Source: Streptomyces indicus (GTDB lineage Bacteria > Actinomycetota > Actinomycetes > Streptomycetales > Streptomycetaceae). Taken from it: a stretch of 64,000 nt of DNA. The position numbers and the translations under genes are program-made. The first letter of the stretch is position 1, and every line of letters begins with the position of its first letter. A model generated the notes under the pieces. It saw only the letters and a list, made by a program, of their open reading frames with translations, did not search any database and was not told where the DNA came from. Positions 25,728 through 32,312 of the stretch are shown piece after piece. The DNA lies in NCBI RefSeq assembly GCF_900100315.1, contig NZ_FNFF01000018.1, positions 1-64,000 on the forward strand, written 5' to 3'.

Positions 25728-26697
25728 ACTGCTTCTCCCTTTCGAATGCGAGGCAGTTGGCGAGGGAGTTCTCGACGGTGTCCCTCAGTGCGTGGTCGGT
25801 GTAATAGGCGGTGTGCGGGGTGACGATCGCCTGCGGCATCTCCTGAAGCCGGAGAATGGCCTTGTTCTCGATGACGGAGTTCCGGCAGTCGGCGTAGAAG
25901 ACCCCTTCCTCGCCTTCCACGACATCGAGCGCGGCGCCGCCCAACTGCCCGCTTTCCAGGGCCGATACGAGGGCTTCGGTGTCGATGAGGCCGCCGCGTC
26001 CCGTATTGACGACGAGGGCTCCGGATTTCATCCGCGCCAGGCGTTCCCGGTTCAGGAGGTGGTGCGTCTCCTCGGTCAGCGGCGCGTGCAGCGTCACGAG
26101 GTCGCTGGCGCGCAGCAGTTCGTCGAGACTCACGTAGGCCGCACCGGCCCCCGGCCTGCTGTCGTACGCGAGGATCCGGCAGCCGAACCCGCGCAGCCGC
26201 GCCATGACGGCCCTGCCGATCCGGCCCGTGCCGACCACGCCGACGGTCAGGTCGCGCAGCTCACGGCCCCGCCGCTCGCTCAGCCGGTAGTCGTGCAGAT
26301 CGGTGCGGCGCACGGTGCTCTTCGCGTCGCGTACGGCCATCAGCATCAGCAGGAGCGTGTAATCGGCCACGCTGTCCGGCGAATAGGAGACATTGCCGAC
26401 GGTGATGCCGATCTCGCGCGCGTACGCCACGTCGATGTGGTTGCAGCCGATGCTCCGCGTGGAGATGTACGAGACACCGGCCCGGCGCACCGCGTCGAGC
26501 GCCTCGCGGGACACCCGGGATTTGTGGCCGACGCTGATGCACCTGCTTCCTTCGGCCAGGCGGGCGTTGGCCGCGGAAAGGGGTTCCTCCGTGAGAGCCG
26601 CGAGGACACCGGATCCGGGAGCCAGTTCCCGGATGAGCGCCGCCTCGTCCGGCTCGCATCCGTACACGGTGATGCGGGACGGTTCGCTGTAGGTCAT
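25714..26697 (-). CDS. vanH: VanH D-lactate dehydrogenase
   Basis: A 327-residue D-2-hydroxyacid dehydrogenase. It has the NAD loop VGVVGTGRIGRAVMARLRG, the Arg-containing NTGRGGLIDTEAL and the catalytic His in VTPHTAYYTDHAL. It reduces pyruvate to D-lactate for the VanA ligase. First gene of vanHAX. Upstream, at 26731-26764, lies a box closely matching one before vanK at the same 33-base distance from the start codon. The 3' third of the gene is visibly less GC-rich than neighbouring core genes, which fits horizontal origin. Confidence 0.93.
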   Translation of the reverse strand: MTYSEPSRITVYGCEPDEAALIRELAPGSGVLAALTEEPLSAANARLAEGSRCISVGHKSRVSREALDAVRRAGVSYISTRSIGCNHIDVAYAREIGITVGNVSYSPDSVADYTLLLMLMAVRDAKSTVRRTDLHDYRLSERRGRELRDLTVGVVGTGRIGRAVMARLRGFGCRILAYDSRPGAGAAYVSLDELLRASDLVTLHAPLTEETHHLLNRERLARMKSGALVVNTGRGGLIDTEALVSALESGQLGGAALDVVEGEEGVFYADCRNSVIENKAILRLQEMPQAIVTPHTAYYTDHALRDTVENSLANCLAFEREKQYVQA

Positions 26698-26730
26698 GCC
26701 TCAAGTCAAGAACGTCGCATGTTGTCGTGA

Positions 26731-26764
26731 CGTATGGGCATTTCGATATGCCGGCGATATACGG
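26731..26764 (-). promoter_or_regulatory. candidate VanR box upstream of vanH
   Basis: On the minus strand, two TATCG half-sites 11 bp apart (TATCGCCGGCATATCGAA) are followed by CATACG. The near-identical arrangement occurs before vanK. CATACG ends 33 bases before the ATG in both. Known VanR sites are direct repeats, so this is a good candidate; the assignment is by inference. Confidence 0.65.
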
Positions 26765-26773
26765 GCCGGGCCA

Positions 26774-27913
26774 TCAGCGTCGCCGCCGCATGTACAGATC
26801 GAAGGCCCGGTACACCAACGGCCGCAGTGGCAGGTCCCATTCGCCGACGTACCGCACCGCCTGGCCGCCGGTGCCGACCTTGAAGCGGATCAGGCCGACG
26901 TGGGGGTCCGCCGGGTCGAGCGCGGGCGTGATGCCGCGCAGGTCGTAGACGTCGCAGCCGGCCGCGAGCGCGTCGCGGACCATCGCCCACTGGCAGGCGT
27001 TGGAGCCGCGCACCTCGCGCTTGTGGCTGGAGGATGCGCCGTACGCGTACACCGCGTGGGCGCCGACGCGCACGAGGATCGTGGCCGCCACCAACTCGCC
27101 CTCGTGGCGGGCGAGATAGAGCCGGATGCGCTCGGGGTCCTCGGCGCTCAGGGCCGCGAACATCGTTTCGAAGTAGGGCAGCGGCCGGGGAGTGAAGCGG
27201 TCACGCTCGGCGGTGTGCACGTACAGGTCGTGGAACGCCTTGAGTTCCTCGCCGGGCCGCGCGGCCACCGTGACCTCGACGCCCTCCTTGGCCGCCTTCT
27301 TGATGTTGCGGCGCCACTGCTGGTTCATGCCCCGCAGCAGGTCCTCCTCGGTCCGGCCGGCCAGCGGCAGCTCGTACTTGAACTGCGGATGCCCGACCCC
27401 GAACCCGTCCTGCGGGTTCTGCGGCAGCCAGCCCGCTTCCCAGAGCCGGGCGGTCACGCGCGCGCCCACCGGATCGGCCCACCGCCCCGACAGGTCGGGC
27501 AGCCGCCGCACCGCCGGGTCCGCGATCCCCTCCTTGACCTGGTCCGCGCTCCAGGTGTCGGTGGGCACGGGCGGGCCCATCCGGATCGCGAACGCCCCGC
27601 GCTCCTTGAGATACGCGGCGAGCGGTGCGAGCCAGGCGTCGAGGTCGCCGGACCAGTCGATCACCGGGCCCTCGGGGAGATACGCGAGCGTGAACCGGTC
27701 GAGCCGCGGCACCGGGCGGTGCAGCACGAGCCCGGTGCCGATCAGCCGTGGGCCGTCGAACCAGCCGAGCGACTCCGCACGCCACTCGGCCTTGACCCGC
27801 CCCCACGCCGGCGTCTGCAGAAAGCTCACCGAGCGCCGGGTGCGCACGAACGCCAGGTGCTCCTCGGCACCGATCGGACGGACGGAGAGGCGCGCGGGCG
27901 TGCTGAAGGTCAT
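26774..27913 (-). CDS. vanK: VanK, FemX-family peptidoglycan aminoacyltransferase
   Basis: A 379-residue Fem-family transferase with two GNAT-like halves: FLQTPAWGRVKAEW and YLPEGPVIDW in the first, QWRRNIKKAAKEGVEV then ATILVRVGAHAVYAYGASSS in the second, ending with GLIRFKVGTGGQ. In S. coelicolor, VanK adds Gly to the stem peptide of precursors ending in D-Lac, a step the housekeeping FemX cannot do, and is essential when vanHAX is on. The ATG at 27913 is chosen because the upstream extension runs through the promoter box. It lies 76 bases upstream of vanH in the same direction. Confidence 0.9.
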   Translation of the reverse strand: MTFSTPARLSVRPIGAEEHLAFVRTRRSVSFLQTPAWGRVKAEWRAESLGWFDGPRLIGTGLVLHRPVPRLDRFTLAYLPEGPVIDWSGDLDAWLAPLAAYLKERGAFAIRMGPPVPTDTWSADQVKEGIADPAVRRLPDLSGRWADPVGARVTARLWEAGWLPQNPQDGFGVGHPQFKYELPLAGRTEEDLLRGMNQQWRRNIKKAAKEGVEVTVAARPGEELKAFHDLYVHTAERDRFTPRPLPYFETMFAALSAEDPERIRLYLARHEGELVAATILVRVGAHAVYAYGASSSHKREVRGSNACQWAMVRDALAAGCDVYDLRGITPALDPADPHVGLIRFKVGTGGQAVRYVGEWDLPLRPLVYRAFDLYMRRRR

Positions 27914-27946
27914 CGGGCCAGTCAAGACGGCGCGGTGTTTCGGGCC

Positions 27947-27979
27947 CGTATGCGGAATTCGATACGCGGACGATACGCG
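27947..27979 (-). promoter_or_regulatory. candidate VanR box upstream of vanK
   Basis: On the minus strand TATCGTCCGCGTATCGAAT (two TATCG sites 11 bp apart) is followed by CATACG, the same order, spacing and distance to the start codon as in front of vanH. Shared control of vanK and vanHAX is therefore likely. Confidence 0.65.
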
Positions 27980-28007
27980 CGCAGGGTTCGCGTGCCGTGC
28001 ACTCTGC

Positions 28008-28043
28008 TGTGACAGCAGGCGTGACAACTGGCGTGACAGCGGC
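28008..28043. repeat. three 12-bp iterons (GTGACA-type)
   Basis: GTGACA begins at 28009, 28021 and 28033, within 12-bp units TGTGACAGCAGG, CGTGACAACTGG and CGTGACAGCGGC. They lie upstream of the vanK box, between vanK and the divergent gene at 28183. Binding by a multimeric regulator is possible. Confidence 0.65.
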
Positions 28044-28157
28044 CAAAAGTCGCCAAATCCCCTGGAACCCCGGGCATTTCACCCCGCAGCGTCAACACGG
28101 TATTCGAAAGACGGGCTCGAACCATCCCTCGTTCCGGTGACCAAATGTCGCCAAATC
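28043..28157. repeat. 17-bp direct repeat pair
   Basis: CCAAAAGTCGCCAAATC (28043-28059) and CCAAATGTCGCCAAATC (28141-28157) differ at one base and are 98 bp apart, in the divergent promoter region between vanK and the gene at 28183. The second copy ends 25 bases before that gene's start. Confidence 0.75.
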
Positions 28158-28182
28158 ATCACTCGCCGCTACGCTCGCTCGC

Positions 28183-28626
28183 GTGACGCACTCCTACTCC
28201 CACACCCCCCGGCGGCACCGGCAGGGCCCGGCCCGCCGCATCGGCCGCACCCTCGCCCTCGTGCTCCCCGTGGTCCTGGTGCTCTCCGGCACGCTCGCGG
28301 TGGCAAGCGTCAACTGGTCGGGCACCACGCCTTCGACGCTCACCACGGCCTCCGAGAACATCTCCAAGCCCGCCAAGTCCCGTGCCCCGCAGGACCTTCT
28401 GCGCGACGCGCTCCTGGTCGAACTCCAGGAGAAGGACCCGGGCATCGCGCTGACCCACCTCCAGCAGGAGGTCGACCGGCGCCCCTCGCTCGCCAAGCAC
28501 TGTGTCTCGATCGCCCGCGCGCTCGGCCGCGCCGCCGTCGAGCACTACGGTCCGGCGCGCGCCCAGTCGTTCTCGCGCCCGGTCTGCGACACGGCGTTCG
28601 CGGCGGGCGTGGCGGAGTCGGCCTGA
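28183..28626 (+). CDS. small membrane-anchored or secreted protein, unknown
   Basis: A 147-residue protein with a basic N-terminus (HTPRRHRQGPARR) and one hydrophobic segment (LALVLPVVLVLSGTLAVASV, residues about 24-43), then a soluble part containing two cysteines (KHCVSIARALGR and PVCDTAFAAG) that could form an extracytoplasmic disulfide. I do not recognise a named domain. The GTG start at 28183 is the only start that keeps the basic N-terminus. It is followed after 69 bases by the nucleotidyltransferase gene, possibly in one transcript. From memory it has a counterpart beside msiK in S. coelicolor. Confidence 0.75.
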   Translation: MTHSYSHTPRRHRQGPARRIGRTLALVLPVVLVLSGTLAVASVNWSGTTPSTLTTASENISKPAKSRAPQDLLRDALLVELQEKDPGIALTHLQQEVDRRPSLAKHCVSIARALGRAAVEHYGPARAQSFSRPVCDTAFAAGVAESA

Positions 28627-28695
28627 GCGCTGCCCGTCCCACCTGCCGGGCGGCCCGATACGGATCGGGCGCGTATCCCCGCATAGGGTGCGGCC

Positions 28696-29427
28696 ATGAC
28701 CACGACCGCACCCAGCGCGACCCCGACCCAGGCCGTCGTTCTCGCCGGCGGCCAGGGCTCGCGCCTCCGCCCGTACACCGACGACCGGCCCAAGCCGATG
28801 GTCGAGATCCCCGGCACGGGGACCCCGATCATCGGCCATCAGCTTTCCTGGCTCGCGGAGGAAGGTGTCACGGACGCCGTCGTCTCCTGCGGACACCTCG
28901 CCGAGGTGCTCCAGGACTGGCTCGACTCCGCCGACCTGCCGCTGAACGTGACGACGGTCGTCGAGAAGGAGCCGCTCGGCCGCGGCGGCGGCCTCAAGTT
29001 CGCCGCCGCGCACCTGCCGCACCCGGACCGGGCCTGGTACGCCACCAACGGCGACATCTGGACCCGGTTCTCGCTGCGTGAGATGGCGGCCTTCCACACG
29101 GAGCGCGGCGCGACCGCGACGCTGGCGCTGGCCCGCCCCCGCATCCCGTGGGGCGCCGTGGAGACCGACTCCTTCGGTCACATCACGGACTTCATCGAGT
29201 CGCCGCCGACCTCGTACGAGATCAACGCGGGCGTCTATGTCTTCGCCCCCGAGTTCGCCGGGCTCCTGCCGGACGTGGGCGACCATGAGCGCGCCACGTT
29301 CCCGCAGCTGGCCCGTGCGCGCCGGCTCGCCGGGTTCCCGATCCCGCAGGGCGCGTACTGGCGCGCCATCGACACGGCGAAGGACCTCACGGAGGCGGCG
29401 AAGGAACTGGCCGCTCTGAAGCGCTGA
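28696..29427 (+). CDS. sugar nucleotidyltransferase (NTP_transferase family)
   Basis: A 243-residue nucleotidyltransferase of the RfbA/GlmU-like fold: the activating loop AVVLAGGQGSRLRPYTDDRP with KPMVEIPGTGTPI, then NGDIWTRF carrying the metal-binding Asp, and INAGVYVFAPEF. It should transfer a nucleotide from NTP to a sugar-1-phosphate (mannose- or glucose-1-phosphate type). It lacks the left-handed beta-helix or C-terminal extension of the larger enzymes. The ATG at 28696 is clear. No glycosyltransferase gene is adjacent. Confidence 0.88.
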   Translation: MTTTAPSATPTQAVVLAGGQGSRLRPYTDDRPKPMVEIPGTGTPIIGHQLSWLAEEGVTDAVVSCGHLAEVLQDWLDSADLPLNVTTVVEKEPLGRGGGLKFAAAHLPHPDRAWYATNGDIWTRFSLREMAAFHTERGATATLALARPRIPWGAVETDSFGHITDFIESPPTSYEINAGVYVFAPEFAGLLPDVGDHERATFPQLARARRLAGFPIPQGAYWRAIDTAKDLTEAAKELAALKR

Positions 29428-29539
29428 GACCTTCTCTTACGGGGGTACGGGGCACCCTCGCCCACCGTCTCACCGAAGCGGACGGGCCCGGCGCGGCCCC
29501 GTGGCGGGGTTGGGTGCTGCTGGGGCTCCGCCTCCCCGC

Positions 29540-29760
29540 ACCCTGCTCCGCCGCTCCGCGGCGGGGTGAGGACCATGGTGGGGGCTCCGCCCCCACCACC
29601 CCCGCCACGGGGCTCCGCCCCGATACCCCGGCCGCGCGCCCCCGCAGAACAGGTGCCCTGCTCCCCACGCACCCCGCTCCGCCGCTCCGCGGCGGGGACC
29701 GAGGAAGCGCTGGGGCTCCGCCCCACCACCTCCCGTCACGGGGCTCCGCCCCGATACCCC
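29540..29760. repeat. GC-rich palindromic repeats, second locus
   Basis: The region between the nucleotidyltransferase and the VNTR holds two copies of the CCGCTCCGCGGCGGGG element (about 29547 and 29680) and four of the GGGGCTCCGCCCC hairpin. These are the same families as at 5.25-5.81 kb. No gene is seen. Confidence 0.8.
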
Positions 29761-29764
29761 GGCC

Positions 29765-29938
29765 GCGCACCCCGGTCCGCACGAGCCCCGGACACGCACC
29801 CCGGCCCATACGAGCCCCGGACACGCACCCCGGCCCATACGAGCCCCGGACACGCACCCCGGCCCACACGAGCCCCGGACACGCACCCCGGCCCATACGA
29901 GCCCCGGACACGCACCCCGGTCCGCACGAGCCCCCGCC
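29765..29938. repeat. 29-bp tandem repeat, six copies
   Basis: The 29-bp unit (core CGCACCCCGGCCCATACGAG plus CCCCGGACA) repeats without spacers: GAG falls at 29783, 29812, 29841, 29870, 29899 and 29928. The inner copies are almost identical and the end copies diverge. The period is not a multiple of three, so it is not a coding repeat. Confidence 0.93.
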
Positions 29939-29965
29939 CCACCCGTACAGGCCCCCACACGCAAT

Positions 29966-29997
29966 AGGGCCCGGCACACATCCGTGTGCCGGGCCCT
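29966..29997 (-). terminator. terminator of the DoxX gene
   Basis: AGGGCCCGGCACA (29966-29978) pairs exactly with TGTGCCGGGCCCT (29985-29997), 18 bases past the stop of the minus-strand DoxX gene. Confidence 0.82.
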
Positions 29998-30014
29998 GCT
30001 GTGTGCCGGGGTGG

Positions 30015-31646
30015 TCAGCCGAGGAGGCCGCCGATCAGGCCCGGTTGTTGGCCGTCTCCCGAGCCGCCGCCTGAGCCGCCGTTCGAACCGCCGCCGGTGC
30101 TGTCGCCCGTGCCCGGGTCGCCCGTGGAGCCGCCGTCGGAGCCGCCCGTGGGGCCGCCGCTGCTTGCGGGCGGCGGAGGGGCCGACTGCTGGGGCGGGGC
30201 CTGGCCCGTGCCCGCGGTCTCGCTGGGGCGGCCCGCGCCCGTCGAGGTGGACTCGGGCGCCGTGCCCGGGTCCGTGGCCGACTGCGACGGGGGCGAGGAA
30301 GTGGCGCCCTGCGTCGGCGAGTTGGAAGCCGACGGGCTGCTGTCACCGCGCCGCTCCTTGGACTGGCTCGGCAGCGGCGAGCCGGGCAGCTCGTTGCGCG
30401 GCGGCTGGCCCGGACCCGGCACCGTGACCGTCTGCGTGCTGCGCACCGCACCGCCGAGCAGCGCGCCGATGAGCAGCGTGGCACCGACGACGAACGTGCC
30501 GATGAGCGCCCCGCGGCGCAGCACCCGGCGGCGCAGCTCCCACAGTTCGGAGCGCGGGCCGAGCGTGCGCCAGGCCTCGCTCGCAAGGCGCCCGTCCACC
30601 GAGTACACCGGCGCACCCGCGATGATCAGCGGCGACCAGGCGGCCAGGTAGATGATGTCCGGCGCGTCGTAGGCCGGGACCGTCTTCCAGCTGACCGTGA
30701 CGAGGAGCGCGGCCGAGAGCAGCGCGCCGATGACGGCCGCCACCCGCTGCCACAGACCGAGCACCGTCAGGACACCGACGATCACCTGAAGGAACGCGAT
30801 GACCAGACCGGCACCGACCGGGTGCTGGAGCGCGAAGTCCCGCAGCGGCTCGGCCAGCGGCCACGGGTGCAGCGAGTTGAGCCACTTGACCATGGACCCG
30901 CGCTCGCCGCCGTCGAAGTAGACGGGGTCGCAGAGCTTGCCCATGCCGGCGTAGATGGAGATGAAGCCGAGGAAGATGCGCAGCGGCAGCAGGACCACAC
31001 CGAGGTTGAGACGGCGGCCCGGGTAGTACGCGTGCCGGACCGGGTCCGCACCGTGGCGCCGGGGCGCGGTCTCCTCGCCGTCCTCGTCGAACTCGTCGTC
31101 CTCGTAAGGCGGTTGCGCCGCTCCGGGCCCGCCCTCCTCGGAGCGGAACAGCCCGTCGTACGCGCTGTCGAAGGCCGAGACCGTCGGGATGAGCCGCGTC
31201 TCGTCGCCCTCGGGCTCGCGCGGCCCGACCACCTGCGGCGTCTCGACGGTGGCATCGGGATCGAACCCGCCGTCCGTGCCGATCCGCGGGATGACCTGCG
31301 TGGCCGCACCGTCGCCGAACTCCTCGGCGCCGTGCCGCACTTCGCTCTTGCGGGCCGCCTGGAGCAGTCCGGTGGCCGCGAGATCGCCGGGCTCGCTCTT
31401 GCCGCTCCACACGACGGGGGCGCGCCGCCGCACGACGGAGGCGCCGGCGGCCGCGGGGATCAGGCCGGCGACGGCGGCGCCGCGCGCGGCGATCCGCGGG
31501 GACCGGGGCAGTTTCGCGGCAGGCAGCTGCACGCGGAAGCTCGCGTGATTGACGATGACCTGCGCCGGGTCGCACGGCACCTTCACCATGCTCAGCGCGG
31601 GAGTGTCGTCGAATCCCGAGCGGGGTGTTCTGGTGTCCACACTCAT
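30015..31646 (-). CDS. DoxX-family membrane protein with long N- and C-terminal tails
   Basis: A 543-residue protein. The central 150 residues are a DoxX four-helix membrane domain: LNLGVVLLPLRIFLGFISIY, a GMGKLCDPVYFDGG loop, then QHPVGAGLVIAFLQVIVGVL and helices to APDIIYLAAWSPLIIAG. Before it are about 210 mostly polar, acidic residues; after a further membrane segment comes a tail of about 130 residues made of Pro, Ser, Gly and Thr. DoxX proteins join redox or thiol-stress membrane complexes in actinobacteria; the role here is not clear. The ATG at 31646 is kept because the start (MSVDTRTPRSGFDD) precedes a perfect palindrome promoter site. Confidence 0.8.
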   Translation of the reverse strand: MSVDTRTPRSGFDDTPALSMVKVPCDPAQVIVNHASFRVQLPAAKLPRSPRIAARGAAVAGLIPAAAGASVVRRRAPVVWSGKSEPGDLAATGLLQAARKSEVRHGAEEFGDGAATQVIPRIGTDGGFDPDATVETPQVVGPREPEGDETRLIPTVSAFDSAYDGLFRSEEGGPGAAQPPYEDDEFDEDGEETAPRRHGADPVRHAYYPGRRLNLGVVLLPLRIFLGFISIYAGMGKLCDPVYFDGGERGSMVKWLNSLHPWPLAEPLRDFALQHPVGAGLVIAFLQVIVGVLTVLGLWQRVAAVIGALLSAALLVTVSWKTVPAYDAPDIIYLAAWSPLIIAGAPVYSVDGRLASEAWRTLGPRSELWELRRRVLRRGALIGTFVVGATLLIGALLGGAVRSTQTVTVPGPGQPPRNELPGSPLPSQSKERRGDSSPSASNSPTQGATSSPPSQSATDPGTAPESTSTGAGRPSETAGTGQAPPQQSAPPPPASSGGPTGGSDGGSTGDPGTGDSTGGGSNGGSGGGSGDGQQPGLIGGLLG

Positions 31647-31654
31647 CTAACCGA

Positions 31655-31664
31655 GTGACGTCAC
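31655..31664. promoter_or_regulatory. GTGACGTCAC palindrome upstream of DoxX gene
   Basis: A perfect 10-bp palindrome, eight bases before the DoxX ATG on the minus strand. It is short and may be chance; a repressor site overlapping the ribosome region is possible. Confidence 0.35.
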
Positions 31665-31756
31665 CTTAGGACACTGCCTTGACCGTGCGGATCTGTCCGG
31701 GACCGGTCAAGATCCTTCCCCGCCCGCCCCGCACGGGCGGTCCCAAGTCCGCTGTC

Positions 31757-31856
31757 CGCAGCGCGAGATGACGTTGCCGTCGGCCGTTCGCAGCGTGAGA
31801 TGACGTCGCCGCCGTCCGTTCGCCGTCCGCAGCGTGAGATGGCGTTGCCGACGGCC
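31757..31856 (+). repeat. three near-copies of a ~32-bp promoter-region repeat
   Basis: CGCAGCGTGAGATG followed by ACGTTGCCG-type sequence occurs three times; GAGATG falls at 31765, 31797 and 31836 (intervals 32 and 39). The last copy lies 26 bases upstream of the candidate leader peptide. This may be a duplicated promoter or activator site for the leader-ACT unit. Confidence 0.75.
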
Positions 31857-31881
31857 CGCGCTCCGTGCCAGCATCCCCGCC

Positions 31882-31929
31882 ATGCTGCGTCAGCTCATTA
31901 TCGGCTGCGGCGTGCCGGCACCGAGGTGA
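31882..31929 (+). CDS. candidate leader peptide (15 residues)
   Basis: ATG at 31882 starts a 15-residue reading frame MLRQLIIGCGVPAPR ending TGA at 31927-31929. Five of 15 residues are Leu, Ile or Val, with LII together. The stop codon lies inside the first stem of a hairpin, and a second hairpin with a U-run (31970-32000) follows, the layout of a ribosome-mediated attenuator. No ribosome site is visible upstream, so it may be leaderless. It would control the ACT-domain gene at 32037. This is an inference; the peptide is too short to prove by sequence alone. Confidence 0.6.
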   Translation: MLRQLIIGCGVPAPR

Positions 31930-31969
31930 CCGGGAGGCGACCCCTCCCAGGACCTCACCGCCCGCACGC

Positions 31970-32000
31970 AGACCTCTCGCATTCCGCGAGGGGTCTTTTT
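31970..32000 (+). promoter_or_regulatory. intrinsic terminator/attenuator with U-run
   Basis: AGACCTCTCGC (31970-31980) pairs with GCGAGGGGTCT (31986-31996, one G-U) around ATTCC, then TTTT. It is one of the few classical U-run terminators here, lies between leader and gene, and looks like the CTCGCAN..GCGAGGGGT-TTTT form of actinobacterial amino-acid attenuators. GAGGT at 31923 can pair either with ACCTC at 31952 or with ACCTC at 31972 in this stem, allowing two exclusive folds. Confidence 0.72.
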
Positions 32001-32036
32001 GTTTCCCCGCTTCGTCCACCCCGCACGAGGAGCACC

Positions 32037-32285
32037 ATGACCCCCGCACCCCTCCCGGCCGCCCGCCTCACCGTGACCCTCCGCGACACCCGCGAAGGGC
32101 TCGGCCGGGTCGTCAGCACCCTGCGGTCCGTGCCGGTGCGCGAGCTGACGTACAAGGTCGCCGCGGACGCCCGCGCCGTCGCCGAGATCGTGCTCGCGCC
32201 CGCCGACGCCCCGCGCGCCCGCCACCGCCTGAACCGCATGGTGGACGTGCTCGCCGTCACGGAGTCGGCCGCGCCCACCCCGTGA
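32037..32285 (+). CDS. orphan small ACT-domain protein (IlvM/IlvH-like)
   Basis: An 82-residue cytoplasmic protein that fits one ACT domain (beta-alpha-beta-beta-alpha-beta): RLTVTLRDTREGLGRVVSTL, VRELTYKVAADARAVAEIVL, and RARHRLNRMVDVLAVTES. The last strand resembles the QLNKLVNVLKV end of acetolactate synthase small subunits, which bind branched-chain amino acids. No catalytic subunit gene is adjacent, so it is an orphan. The ATG at 32037 has GAGGAG six bases upstream. It lies behind the candidate leader peptide and terminator, suggesting amino-acid-dependent expression. It faces rlmB convergently with 27 bases between stops. Confidence 0.68.
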   Translation: MTPAPLPAARLTVTLRDTREGLGRVVSTLRSVPVRELTYKVAADARAVAEIVLAPADAPRARHRLNRMVDVLAVTESAAPTP

Positions 32286-32312
32286 CCGCGCGGGCCGGTG
32301 CGGCGGCCGGGC

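Noticed and set aside
24000..28000. Glycopeptide biosynthesis cluster
   Set aside because: Only resistance genes are present; no NRPS, oxygenase or glycosyltransferase genes occur nearby.
28008..28020. ECF41-type promoter (TGTCACA on the minus strand)
   Set aside because: The matching -10 sequence is missing at the right distance; it is part of the 12-bp iterons.
29765..29938. Possible CRISPR array (29-bp repeats)
   Set aside because: The units are directly adjacent with no spacers and vary like a tandem repeat; no cas gene is present.
31860..32036. T-box riboswitch
   Set aside because: The conserved T-box sequence and specifier structure are absent; a short peptide and terminator explain the region better.
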